Assembly (NCBI GenBank): GCA_964472525.1
Contig: CAYYLL010000005.1
Span: 69,447-133,446 of the forward strand
Direction of reading: 5' to 3'
Source: SZUA-37 sp964472525
Lineage (GTDB): Bacteria; Pseudomonadota; Gammaproteobacteria; UBA6429; Thiohalophilaceae
Length of the DNA stretch: 64,000 nucleotides
Below, piece after piece: positions 36,263 to 45,473 of the stretch (the first letter of the stretch is position 1; the number at the start of each line of letters is the position of its first letter). The notes beneath the pieces were generated by a model that was given only the letters and a program-made list of their open reading frames with translations, had not been told where the DNA came from and did not search any database. The position numbers and the translations under genes were made by a program.

Positions 36263-37186
36263 TTAATGTAAAGTGTTAGTTGATTTTTTTACCGATGCGG
36301 CAGATGCCTTTTTTTCCCACTCGGCTGCTTTAGCCGGGTTGGGTTGCAAACCAAGGTCACCGTGTTGGTAAATATTAGCCAGTGTTTTCATCGCAATACG
36401 ATTGCCACCCTTCGCGGCTTTACTGATCCAGACCAATGCTTGTTTGTCGTCTTTATTTACATCCCAAGCACCACTTTCATAACGTAAACCTAGCTCATAT
36501 TGTGCTTGTGGATCACCCTGTTTAGCCTTATCGACCAATACATCAAACGATTGCTGATATATTTTAGTTGCAACATCCACTAGGCCATCGATAATCGCCA
36601 AAAGGTTGATAGCACCTTTGTGAGCCTGTTCAGCCGCCCGGCTTAACCAACTTTTGGCAACGTCCTCATCTTTGGGAACATGATAACCTTCATAATACAT
36701 TTTACCCAACAAATATTGGGCATGCTTGTTTCCCTGCTTGGCTGATTTAATTAACCAACCAAGTGCTTGTTTAGAATCTTTAGTAGCACCAATACCATCG
36801 AGATAGGTTTTACCCAATAAATACTGTGCCTTCGCATTTCCTTTTTGTGCTGATTTACGCCACCACTGTATGGCTTGGCTTAAATCTTTTGTTACCCCCA
36901 CACCATCAGAGTAACTATTACCCAATACTAACTGGGCATAAGCATTACCCATACGGGCAGAACGGCGTAACCAATAGACTGCTTTTTTTGCATCAGGTTT
37001 AAGACCATCGCGTCCTTTCAGATAAGCCAACCCATAAAGTAATTGAGCACCGTCATCACCATCGAGTGCCTCGTGCGCAATCATCCGTAATTCCATCGGT
37101 TTGTCATCAACGGCTGACCATGCTGTTTGCATACCCGTGGCCAGAAACAGAGAACAAAAGGTAATAGCAAATCGAGATTGATTCAT
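36263..37186 (-). CDS. Sel1-repeat periplasmic protein
   Basis: A 307-residue protein with a signal peptide (to about residue 25, ATGMQTAWSA). Sel1-like TPR repeats of about 36 residues follow: for example AKKAVYWLRRSARMGNAYAQ, LSQAIQWWRKSAQKGNAKAQ and SKQALGWLIKSAKQGNKHAQ, with a less regular gap near 190-215. Such proteins act as protein-binding scaffolds. It overlaps the end of the SulP transporter gene by 1 base, so the two are co-expressed; a link to the transporter is inferred from this. Confidence 0.87.
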   Translation of the reverse strand: MNQSRFAITFCSLFLATGMQTAWSAVDDKPMELRMIAHEALDGDDGAQLLYGLAYLKGRDGLKPDAKKAVYWLRRSARMGNAYAQLVLGNSYSDGVGVTKDLSQAIQWWRKSAQKGNAKAQYLLGKTYLDGIGATKDSKQALGWLIKSAKQGNKHAQYLLGKMYYEGYHVPKDEDVAKSWLSRAAEQAHKGAINLLAIIDGLVDVATKIYQQSFDVLVDKAKQGDPQAQYELGLRYESGAWDVNKDDKQALVWISKAAKGGNRIAMKTLANIYQHGDLGLQPNPAKAAEWEKKASAASVKKSTNTLH

Positions 37187-38958
37187 TACTTCGCTTCCTC
37201 TGCTTTGTCTTGGTCTGCTCCTGAAGTGTCTTCATCGGTTATTGGTAACTCATCAAAACGTTCACTGATAAGTTCAATGGCGTTTCGTTCTGATATAAAA
37301 ATATTCTCAGAACCAATTCGTTCAAGTAAACCAGTACGCTGCATCACGTTAGCAACGTTCTCTTTTAAATTACAGAACGATAAAGTAATCCCTGCCGACT
37401 CAAGTCTTTCAAGTAAATTCCTAAACATTTCAACACCCGATGCATCCAAACCATTAAGGCCGCCACAGGCAATCAGGATAACTTTTAAATCGGGATCATC
37501 ACTGACCAGAAACAGCACGGACTCTTCAAAATAGCTGACATTAGCAAAATAAAGTTGCCCGTCAAAACGTATTGCCATCACCTTTGGATGTAACTTGGGT
37601 AAACTAAATCGTCTGGCATTACGTAACTCGCCTTCTTTATCCTTACCCAATATTACGATACGAGGTTTCATGGTGCGATACAGGAACAACATCAGTGACA
37701 GGATAATACCAGTAAGGATACCATTCTGAATATTCGGCGCAAAAGCCAACGTAGCAATAAAAGTAACAACGGCAGACACACCATCGGGTTTGTTGGCTAC
37801 CCATGAATCTTTGATGGTTTTAAAATCTAACAGACTAAACACAGCCATCATGATAACAGCTGCCAGTATCGGCTTAGGTAGATGATATAGCAGTGGAGTA
37901 AAAAACAGCAGTACCAGTAATACTAACAATGCACTGAATATAGAGGCCATTCCCGTCTTCGCACCAATCGACAGGTTTAATGCCGAACGTGAAAACGAAC
38001 CACTCACCGGCATGGAATGACTAAACGCAGCCACCACTTTGGCGAGACCCTGACCAATCAGTTCCTGATTTTCATCCCAACGAGTACGGGTTTTAATCGC
38101 AATAATTTTAGAACTTGACATTGCTTCCATAAAACTAATAATAGCAATGACAAAAGCAGAAGGCAGCATGTGCATACTCGCCCCCCAGTCCATCTTAGGT
38201 ATAGTAAAACTGGGTAATCCCTGCGGTATCAAACCAACTACGATACCACCGTCGGCCTTAAAACCAATAAGATAACTAATAAAGGTACCCAGTGCCACAA
38301 CAATAAGAACACCCGGAAGTTTTGGTGTGAACTTTTTCATTAGATACAACAATAACAGTGCGCCCACACCAAACAAAAATGATAATGTGTGCATCTTATT
38401 TGCGTGTTCAACAACATGCAGCACATCACTTAAAAAATGCGTACTGTTTTTTAATGTTAGACCAAGCATGGCCGGTAGTTGGGACAACGCAATAATGATG
38501 GCTGCCGCATTAATAAAACCACGTAATACCGGGTAGGACAAAAAATTAATTAACATTCCCATACGACTCAGCCCCAGTCCTATCTGGATAAGTCCTGAAA
38601 GCAATGCCATTAAAATAACGTAGATATAAAATTGATCGGTGCCATAAGTGGCAATCGTCATCACACTAGCGGCGGTCAATAACGATGTCATAGCAACCGG
38701 CCCAGTCGACAAAATCGGCGACGACCCGAACAGTGCGCCGACAATCACCGGCAACAATGAAGCATACAAACCATAATATGCAGGAACACCTGCAAGCTGT
38801 GCGTAAGCAAGGGATTGAGGAATGGCAACCAGAGCAACCGTTAAGCCTGCAATAAAGTCAGCCTTCAGGGTGTCACGGTTCATTTTTGGGAGCCAAGTTA
38901 AAAAGGGTAAATAACGTGTCCAACTGGCATTGGCTTGTCGAAGTTCTGCGGGATCCAT
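37186..38958 (-). CDS. SulP family anion transporter with STAS domain
   Basis: A 590-residue protein with about 10-14 membrane segments (about 25-420) and a C-terminal cytoplasmic STAS domain (about 445-560; IRFDGQLYFANVSYFEE and GGLNGLDASGVEMFRNLLER). SulP motifs AGLTVALVAIPQSLAYAQLA and GSFSRSALN are present. Members move sulfate, bicarbonate (BicA type) or other anions, commonly with sodium or protons. A possible carbonic anhydrase gene lies 1.5 kb away, which makes bicarbonate a candidate substrate, but sulfate is equally allowed by sequence. Confidence 0.92.
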   Translation of the reverse strand: MDPAELRQANASWTRYLPFLTWLPKMNRDTLKADFIAGLTVALVAIPQSLAYAQLAGVPAYYGLYASLLPVIVGALFGSSPILSTGPVAMTSLLTAASVMTIATYGTDQFYIYVILMALLSGLIQIGLGLSRMGMLINFLSYPVLRGFINAAAIIIALSQLPAMLGLTLKNSTHFLSDVLHVVEHANKMHTLSFLFGVGALLLLYLMKKFTPKLPGVLIVVALGTFISYLIGFKADGGIVVGLIPQGLPSFTIPKMDWGASMHMLPSAFVIAIISFMEAMSSSKIIAIKTRTRWDENQELIGQGLAKVVAAFSHSMPVSGSFSRSALNLSIGAKTGMASIFSALLVLLVLLFFTPLLYHLPKPILAAVIMMAVFSLLDFKTIKDSWVANKPDGVSAVVTFIATLAFAPNIQNGILTGIILSLMLFLYRTMKPRIVILGKDKEGELRNARRFSLPKLHPKVMAIRFDGQLYFANVSYFEESVLFLVSDDPDLKVILIACGGLNGLDASGVEMFRNLLERLESAGITLSFCNLKENVANVMQRTGLLERIGSENIFISERNAIELISERFDELPITDEDTSGADQDKAEEAK

Positions 38959-39336
38959 CTTTAAAATATACCTGTAAGTAAAATGATTAAGTACCTAATA
39001 AAGGTACAAAGGAATTTAACGTTGGTTATCTAATCATCAGCTTTATCACTACCTTATTTTACAAAATAAAGTGCGTATAAAGCTCTATAGTTTATAGGCT
39101 TATGCTAGCTTTTGTAATATCTACAATTTGATAGCACTTACACGAAGCATTTATTCGCTATAAATTATAAGGAATAAGGTCATCAATGAAAGAATTTAAG
39201 AGCACATATCATACAATAAAATGAGTAAGAATTATACTAGAAAATGTGTGCCTATTAAAACGCACGTCACAGTGTATGTTAGGATTAGACCTAAAGTACC
39301 ATTAATTTTCAATATTTTGATTGTGAATAAAATAGG
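38959..39336. other. Divergent intergenic region, sulP / outer-membrane-like gene
   Basis: A 378-base AT-rich gap. A short inverted repeat GTACC-N7-GGTAC (38991-39007) lies upstream of the transporter start, and CTATA-N3-TATAG lies near 39085. No open frame of note and no clear promoter could be assigned. Confidence 0.4.
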
Positions 39337-40314
39337 ATGAACGATATTTTACTAACCTTCAATCATCGTATCAAAATCAACAGAAAATCACTTGCGCTAT
39401 TGTTACTGTTATTTTCTGTTACAACTCACGCGGCAACAACCCCACCAACAGAAGATATTAATTTTCTTGCTGAACATCTAGCCGAAGCAGCACAAGATGC
39501 CCGCTACTTTGCAATGCCATGGCCGGTGGGCGATTACCAAGACAAAGGCTGGAAACCACTGGTTTCAATCGCCGCTGCACGCGATAGTGCGGGATTTGCC
39601 ATCGCAGACGGTGGCTTATTAACAGTAGGCGTATCCAAAGCACTCAACGACCGATGGGCCGTCGACCTTCTTGCCTATTATGATCGCTTTAATGTCAGCG
39701 GTTCCAGTACCCGTAACGTACTGTCCGCGTTTTCTTTAAATGGTGTGCCGCTTGATTTACCCGAAACAGCCTTATTCACAAACCCGCGCGGGGAATTCCA
39801 ACATACGGGCATCGGTATGATAATCTCCCACCGAATAAATTTTGGGGAAGCTTGGCATTGGGATTTATTCAGCGGCCTGCTTCTTGAAGAATTAAAACTT
39901 ATTAATTATCAATTTGACTATCAATTAACAGGCGGCGCCAATGCCGGTGCAACAGGCTTTATAGATTACAGCGTTAGCAATAAATTAGTTTATGGCGTAC
40001 TCGGGTTACAGGCTAAAAAAAAATTCTGGAATCACTATGACATTATTCCCAGATTAGTGCTTGGTTTTCCATTTAAAAATGGTGATCTGCCCGCCCGAAT
40101 GACAGGCCAAAATTTTGATTTAAGTACTGAATCCACCGGCGCAAAACCACATCAGATTGGTGATGGTTTTATCTATATAGGCACAACCATACAAGATTTG
40201 AATAGCCATTTCGAAATGGATTTAGGTGCAATACTCGGCTATGAAGCATTTGAACGACTCGCCCACGAAGGCATCAGTTCTGCACTCATTGTATCGGTCA
40301 CATGGCGCATGTAA
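39337..40314 (+). CDS. Hypothetical secreted protein, possible outer-membrane beta-barrel
   Basis: A 325-residue protein with a long N-region and signal peptide (LALLLLLFSVTTHAA). The rest alternates polar and hydrophobic residues in strands separated by Gly/Asn/Asp turns (for example FQHTGIGMIISHRINFGEAW and YGVLGLQAKKKFWNHYDIIP), and ends in ALIVSVTWRM, an aromatic-rich C-terminal strand of the outer-membrane type. No family is recognised. It stands alone between SulP and the carbonic anhydrase. Confidence 0.65.
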   Translation: MNDILLTFNHRIKINRKSLALLLLLFSVTTHAATTPPTEDINFLAEHLAEAAQDARYFAMPWPVGDYQDKGWKPLVSIAAARDSAGFAIADGGLLTVGVSKALNDRWAVDLLAYYDRFNVSGSSTRNVLSAFSLNGVPLDLPETALFTNPRGEFQHTGIGMIISHRINFGEAWHWDLFSGLLLEELKLINYQFDYQLTGGANAGATGFIDYSVSNKLVYGVLGLQAKKKFWNHYDIIPRLVLGFPFKNGDLPARMTGQNFDLSTESTGAKPHQIGDGFIYIGTTIQDLNSHFEMDLGAILGYEAFERLAHEGISSALIVSVTWRM

Positions 40315-40391
40315 TCTCTAACTTTACTAAACGAATATTTTACTTATATCATTAATAGAAATCATTAAGCTCATAGCGTTTGTTGGCAAAG

Positions 40392-40430
40392 AAAAACCGC
40401 CCTCCTCAAAGAAAGAAGACGGCTTTGATG
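40392..40430 (-). terminator. Rho-independent terminator of the carbonic anhydrase-like gene
   Basis: On the minus strand AAAGCCGTCTTC and GAGGAGGGCGGTTTT pair with several G-T pairs around a short loop, followed by a run of T. It lies about 35 bases after the stop of the minus-strand gene. It may also slow transcription from the plus-strand gene that ends at 40314, but that direction pairs less well. Confidence 0.65.
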
Positions 40431-40462
40431 TTTTAAAATTACTCACCAAATAGTATCTATGG

Positions 40463-41344
40463 TTACTTGATCTTAGACAGAAGCTTCGGATTGATAACAA
40501 GATTTCTTACACCGTGCCCATGATCTTCTTTAAAAGTATTCTTCTTGCACCATTTGCCTACAGAAGCAATATTAACTTTGGCGACATGAGGGCGAACACT
40601 CCAGGAAACCTGAAAAGGAGAACCTTTTTTATTATAACCTGGTCCTGTCGTAGAACCTTCATATTGAACAGCAGTACCGGTGTTATCAGGAATTCCTGTA
40701 GCCTGATAGCGACCCATTTTTGTTTTTCTGTAGTTTGTTAAGCCTTTAAAGTTGAGAGCACGCTTATCATTCACCAACACATACACTTGTGTTTCCACAC
40801 GCAGCTGCGGATTTTTAATTGCTTTACTCAAACAAGAACCCAAGGTTGGGCCAGGCTTCACTTGAGCCGTTGAATATACATAATGAACTTCAATCGTATC
40901 ACCCGGTTTTAAAGTACTGTGTGAATTATCACAGATTTTATTTTTGGTTGGCATCAATTCAGCTTTGCTTAATAACGCAACATTATATTTATAACCACTT
41001 TGGTAACCATGACCATTGCCATTACCGGCATAGATAGAAAAATCTTTTGCTTTGTGTTCAGCATTCTTATGAAAATGAATGTTGCACAGAGACATTTCTG
41101 TATATGCAGGTGCAGTACTGAACAAACGCTTATTAGTACCGGCAGCAGAATCAATATCTCTGGGTGATTGCGGACCGAAACCTTTATTTTTCGTGTTTCT
41201 CGCAAGTGCTTCGCGTTGTTCAGCAATCACTTTATCAGTAACAGATCCGTGTTTGGCACCTTCGCGGAGCCCATGTTCTTCGGCCAATACCGGTGCAGAC
41301 AATAGTAGAACATTGACTACGATTGCGATTACAATACCTTTCAT
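40463..41344 (-). CDS. Delta-class carbonic anhydrase-like secreted protein
   Basis: The ATG at 41344 has a GGGGA ribosome site and starts a signal peptide (MKGIVIAIVVNVLLLSAPVLA), so I prefer it to the longer frame beginning at 41422; 293 residues. The conserved motif SLCNIHFHKNAEH (about 85-97) with clustered histidines, then GNGNGHGYQSGYK, TIEVHYVYSTAQVKPG and PQLRVETQVYVLVND, match the delta-class carbonic anhydrase group as I remember it. The enzyme would interconvert CO2 and bicarbonate in the periplasm with zinc. The call rests on motif recall, so it needs a profile search. Confidence 0.7.
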   Translation of the reverse strand: MKGIVIAIVVNVLLLSAPVLAEEHGLREGAKHGSVTDKVIAEQREALARNTKNKGFGPQSPRDIDSAAGTNKRLFSTAPAYTEMSLCNIHFHKNAEHKAKDFSIYAGNGNGHGYQSGYKYNVALLSKAELMPTKNKICDNSHSTLKPGDTIEVHYVYSTAQVKPGPTLGSCLSKAIKNPQLRVETQVYVLVNDKRALNFKGLTNYRKTKMGRYQATGIPDNTGTAVQYEGSTTGPGYNKKGSPFQVSWSVRPHVAKVNIASVGKWCKKNTFKEDHGHGVRNLVINPKLLSKIK

Positions 41345-41479
41345 AATTTTCCCCATAAATATAATAAACCGGCTGAAATACCGGCACGACCAAAAGTATA
41401 GTTCAACATTAAGAGAGTGCAAGGCAGGTCTATTTACAATACGAACATATCCATACGATAGATGTTGTTAATGGTTAAT

Positions 41480-41500
41480 ATTGCACCATATGGTTGCAAT
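41480..41500. promoter_or_regulatory. Near-perfect palindrome upstream of the carbonic anhydrase-like gene
   Basis: ATTGCACCATATGGTTGCAA plus a final T: an 8-bp palindrome CCATATGG flanked by ATTGCA and TGCAAT, with one base of asymmetry. It lies about 135 bases upstream of the likely start at 41344 and is a candidate operator for a dimeric regulator. Confidence 0.4.
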
Positions 41501-41678
41501 TAGCAGTGTAAAAAAATTGATTAAGCACTTTAATTGTAGATACAAACCATTTTATCTGTCAGGCATGGAGCAAGATTAAAATATCGTTATCTAAAATATC
41601 ACTTAAAAATATTTATACAACTCCAATTCCATTTGAGTTCAGACAACTCGTTTCACCATGCTCATAATAATTTTAATT

Positions 41679-41834
41679 TTATAAATAATCATCTAATAAA
41701 AATTCTAACCATTCAGATATTTCTTCATTATGTAAAACTAAACCATCTTGAGACAAGCTCGCTATATTTTTAAACGGGTTATCTAAAGAGTTATTAAGTA
41801 AAATATATACGTAATTACATAACGGTGAAACTGT
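41679..41834 (-). pseudogene. Fragment of an unknown gene abutting the selO remnant
   Basis: The minus-strand frame here encodes a protein-like tail (NSLDNPFKNIASLSQDGLVL, HNEEISEWLEFLLDDYL) ending in a stop. Upstream, at about 41830, it runs into antisense selO sequence, so its own 5' part is missing. Probably the 3' end of a gene truncated by the same rearrangement. Family not recognised. Confidence 0.4.
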
Positions 41835-42955
41835 TTTAATCTGCAAGCAGCAGCATTGCTTGACCTGGATCCGGAAGAACATAAAAAAGCTGATTTTATT
41901 AACGTATTCAGTGGCAAACAATTACCCGTCAATGCCATGCCCATTGCCATGCTTTATTCATGCACGGCCTTGGTATTCCAACAACCCGTACTTTATGTTT
42001 AATTGGTAATAATGATGAAATTTATCGTGAGCAGATTGAAACAGCAGCAATCGTTACCCGTCTTGCACCATCACATATTCGTTTTGATAGTTTCGAAACA
42101 TTTTTTTATCGCAACCAAATTGAATGGGTAAAAACACTGGCTGATTTTGTTATCCAGCATCATTATCCTGAACTAAAAAATACCAGCAATCCTTATCTGG
42201 AGCTACTAAATACTGTTATTGATAAAACAGCTAAGCTAATTACACAATGGCAAGCCGTTGGTTTTGCGCATGGTGTAATGAATACCGACAATATGTCGGT
42301 GCTTGGGCTTACACTGGACTATGGTCCCTTTGGTTTTCTAGATGCCTACGATTGCAAATCTATTTGTAATCACTCCGACTACGAAGAACGTTACACTTTT
42401 GAACAACAACCACAAATTGGTTTATTTAACCTCAGTTGTTTTGCACAGGCCTTATTGCCACTGCTTGATGTTGAATTGGCGCAAGCCGCTTTAGCAACCT
42501 ATCAAGGTATTTATACCGACTACTACAATACACTAATGGCACAAAAACTTGGTTTTAGGGAGAGTGATAATACCGTTATTGCACTACAAGAAAATCTGTT
42601 AGAACAAATGCAACAAGGTCATGTGGACTACACCCTGTTCTTTCGCCAGCTGAGCTGCACCCCGTCATCAACCAAATCAAAACACACTAAATCACTGCGC
42701 GACATGTTTATTAACGGCAACCAGTTTGACAGCTGGTTAACAGACTATAACCAGCATATGCAGTCCCTTTCATTATCCCTTGCAGAACAACAAAAAAAGA
42801 TGCGTAAAATAAACCCTAAGTTTATTTTACGCAACTACATGGCACAAATTGCGATCGAAAAAGCAGAACACGAGCATGATTATGCTGAAATGCAACATTA
42901 CGCAGACCTGCCACCCAACTGGGCGAATGCCCTGAGTGTTAGCTGTAGCTCATAA
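41835..42955 (+). pseudogene. selO: Decayed selO (protein adenylyltransferase SelO) remnant
   Basis: Two pieces of SelO lie in different frames. 41835-41959 encodes FNLQAAALLDLDPEEHKKAD to the NAMPIAMLYS region, without an N-terminus or start. From 41960 MHGLGIPTTRTLCLIGN runs to the family's C-terminus (SVSCSS at the end, including LDYGPFGFLDAYD). Normally about 60-65 residues (GHQFGV... to ...SEA) separate the two pieces; here they are joined directly and out of frame, removing part of the kinase-like nucleotide site. The 5' end is also missing beyond 41835. The 331-codon frame from 41960 could still be translated, but would lack the active site. Confidence 0.85.
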
Positions 42956-42978
42956 GCAAAAAAGGTTTACTATCACGA

Positions 42979-44112
42979 TTAGGATTTAAAACATGACTTT
43001 GTAATTAACGATTTATTAATACGGTTTAGTGAATCAAAAAACACTTTATGCACGCTTGCAATCAAAATAACCGTACTCACCACCGTTAAACTTAGAATAA
43101 TAATACTAAAAATAGTTTTGCTTTGTGATAACCCTACAACAACCCAGAATAAGCCCGTTATTGCAAACAACGCAATCGGGATGCAGTCAAATTTATTAAA
43201 ACAAAATAATATATCAAAAGGTAACTCTTTCTGATTTTTTCGAACTTCCTCTTCTTCATCTTTACCAAGGTATTTAAAATCTGTCCAATGCGCAAAAACA
43301 AAGGCGAACACACCAACTATAAAAATAAATAAAGTTAAGGCAATAAATACATGGCTATATCCAGACAATGAAGCAAAAAGACTGTCTCGGCGTGTATACG
43401 AAACAGCAATCCAGTAAATAAACGGTGCGCCTACTAATAAAACAGATGTCAGATATAAAAAGCCAATTAAGGATTTGTCTGCAGAAACAGAAAATGAATC
43501 AATAAACCTGTTGCGAAAACCTTCATTACCAACAGGGAACTTACGATGCTTGCCAAATGTTTTAAAGTAAATACTCCCCTCGGCAAGTGCTTTTAAATGA
43601 ATCGGGAATTTTCCTTCAAACTTGAAATAAGTTATTGAATCCAAAGCTTGCCTTAAACAGTTAATTTGCCGAATAGCCAGCGTTGATTGTGACTTGAAGG
43701 CAGCAATATATTTAATAGCTATCATGTTAGCGAGACCAATAAAAATTGAAACTATTAATACAGCAACCCATTGCATGCTTTCAGTAAATAGTGAAAGTTC
43801 ATTCATTGTCGTTATTGCAGCCAATGCCCCAACCAAACCGGGGAACATTACCATTGATGCATTTATAGCAATAAATTTACGTTTCCGTATTTCGTTTAAA
43901 CTTTGACTTGTCTGCTCAAACTCCCATTTTAAATTTTCCTCATGACTTTCAAGGTGCTCGGCTGAAATTTTAAATTCAGTTTTATCACAACGTTTATTTA
44001 AATTATAATCTGCTGTTGAGTTCGGTTGCCGTTGCAAGCCATCAGACCATTGTGATGCCCAGTCTGGATTCCACTTCGAAAATTTTATATGCAATAATTG
44101 TTGTTCTTTCAT
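42979..44112 (-). CDS. Hypothetical multi-pass membrane protein
   Basis: The ATG at 44112 has AAGGA 8 bases upstream and is preferred to the longer frame from 44136 (377 residues). A charged N-terminal third ends in a probable amphipathic helix (HLESHEENLKWEFEQTSQSL), then five or six membrane segments (about 85-105, 115-135, 215-235, 255-280, 315-335, 340-360). A soluble part separates the second and third. No family is recognised. It lies 62 bases downstream of the lipoprotein gene on the same strand, so the pair may be an operon. Confidence 0.7.
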   Translation of the reverse strand: MKEQQLLHIKFSKWNPDWASQWSDGLQRQPNSTADYNLNKRCDKTEFKISAEHLESHEENLKWEFEQTSQSLNEIRKRKFIAINASMVMFPGLVGALAAITTMNELSLFTESMQWVAVLIVSIFIGLANMIAIKYIAAFKSQSTLAIRQINCLRQALDSITYFKFEGKFPIHLKALAEGSIYFKTFGKHRKFPVGNEGFRNRFIDSFSVSADKSLIGFLYLTSVLLVGAPFIYWIAVSYTRRDSLFASLSGYSHVFIALTLFIFIVGVFAFVFAHWTDFKYLGKDEEEEVRKNQKELPFDILFCFNKFDCIPIALFAITGLFWVVVGLSQSKTIFSIIILSLTVVSTVILIASVHKVFFDSLNRINKSLITKSCFKS

Positions 44113-44174
44113 ATTCACCATCCTTAGTATAATCACTGCATAGCAGTTTTAATCAGCATACATCCCGTATTTAT

Positions 44175-44999
44175 TTACCGTGAAAAACTCCACTCGCCTT
44201 TTACGCGGGTAAACACACCTTTGCCAGTTGAAATAATAGTTCCGTCATAATGCACCGTCGCGACAGTCGATAAACTGTTCCTGAATGTAATAAAACATAA
44301 TTTATCAGTTTTACTGCTCGTAAAGGTTAATAATACCGAACTATCATTTAATAATTTTGCTGTAAATTTATTATCGACATGGCCATTCGCGGGAAATGGC
44401 ATTGCAATAAAATCCATCGGTAAAATCATTTCACCGCTTACCACACAAGTAGCATAGTCAATAATTTTTGCTTTACTGCTATCTGTATAAACATACTGCC
44501 ATGACCCAAATTTTGCTTTTTTAGTTATCAAGCCCAGCGACGTTTTTAACTCCCCGCTTACAACGTAACCTTTAACCGGCATAAATACATACCGGTTCTT
44601 ATCGTTCTTAACCGTTTTTTCGGGGCCTGAGCCCTTTATGCGCATGGGGTAGAATTTAAATTTTGCGTTTTTCAGATGTTCAGTATTGCCAGGGGGTAAA
44701 AACCAGTCCTTACTAAAAGGCACATACATTTCACTTGTATGTGTGTTGTCAGGATAATATTTTAAATACTCAGTATAACCAGCAATTGTTTTTTCTTTTA
44801 CCGCCTTACTCCATGCCAACCCCTCACCTTTGGACCGTGCATCTTTAGTATATTCACTTTGTGGGTGTTTTCTCACAAAGGCGCGATAAGCTTCCGCTGT
44901 ATTAGTGGCGGTGGCCTTTTGCCAGTCATCTGCAACAAAGTCACAACCGCTCATTAAGACCGAAAAAATCCATATCAGGTTTAAATTGGCATGCTTCAC
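44175..44999 (-). CDS. Hypothetical lipoprotein
   Basis: A 274-residue protein with a lipoprotein signal (IWIFSVLMSGC, cysteine about 19). Residues 25-90 resemble half-TPR or YfgM-like helical repeats: TAEAYRAFVRKHPQSEYTKD and TIAGYTEYLKYYPDNTHTSE. The rest is beta-rich with no recognised domain. It lies just upstream of the membrane protein gene. Likely envelope-associated; function unknown. Confidence 0.75.
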   Translation of the reverse strand: MKHANLNLIWIFSVLMSGCDFVADDWQKATATNTAEAYRAFVRKHPQSEYTKDARSKGEGLAWSKAVKEKTIAGYTEYLKYYPDNTHTSEMYVPFSKDWFLPPGNTEHLKNAKFKFYPMRIKGSGPEKTVKNDKNRYVFMPVKGYVVSGELKTSLGLITKKAKFGSWQYVYTDSSKAKIIDYATCVVSGEMILPMDFIAMPFPANGHVDNKFTAKLLNDSSVLLTFTSSKTDKLCFITFRNSLSTVATVHYDGTIISTGKGVFTRVKGEWSFSR

Positions 45000-45177
45000 A
45001 GGTTAATCTCCTTATATATGAACCCAGCCGTTGCCTAGGTACAAATAGCCTATAAATTTTAGGGAATTAGAGCTTAATACTATCGTTGTCTGCTTTCCCA
45101 AACCAGCACTTTTACCCCCTTAAACTGCTTATACCGATCTGTTTCGTGACTTTTTGGCACGACTAAATGATTCAGTA

Positions 45178-45221
45178 TTTACTTATATGTTTTTTCCAGA
45201 TATAATTGAGAATCATTACTA
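45178..45221 (+). promoter_or_regulatory. feo promoter with overlapping Fur box
   Basis: TTTACT (45178-45183) and TATAAT (45201-45206) are 17 bases apart. Directly next to the -10 box, TGAGAATCATTACTA (45207-45221) matches the 7-1-7 Fur consensus TGATAATNATTATCA at 12 of the 14 defined positions. Binding of Fe-Fur here would block transcription of feoABC when iron is plentiful. Confidence 0.75.
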
Positions 45222-45230
45222 TTTGGAAAT

Positions 45231-45473
45231 ATGTATACAATGTTTTTGCAACCCCTAAGTGACATCGCAATTGGTGAAAAAGTCCGTCTGGTTTCTATCG
45301 AAAGCAATGACCGCACTTTAACCCGGCGATTAATTTCACTTGGATTGACATTAGGTTCTGAAGTTGAAATTCTACACCACCGTGGACGCGGTGTAGTCGT
45401 GGCTAAGCAAGGAAACAGGGTTGCTCTCGGTTCCGGCATTGCCGAGAAAGTACAAGCAACGAAAATTGACTAA
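45231..45473 (+). CDS. feoA: Ferrous iron transport protein A
   Basis: An 80-residue protein with the SH3-like FeoA fold: PLSDIAIGEKVRLVSIES, RLISLGLTLGSEVEILHH and QGNRVALGSGIAEKV. FeoA is a small cytosolic partner of FeoB needed for ferrous iron uptake. Start at 45231; a second ATG at 45240 would remove three residues. Its stop overlaps the feoB start by 1 base. Confidence 0.95.
   Translation: MYTMFLQPLSDIAIGEKVRLVSIESNDRTLTRRLISLGLTLGSEVEILHHRGRGVVVAKQGNRVALGSGIAEKVQATKID

Noticed and set aside
41079..41471. 130-codon plus-strand frame antisense to the carbonic anhydrase-like gene
   Set aside because: Low-complexity product with no motif; the minus strand has signal peptide, conserved motifs and a terminator.
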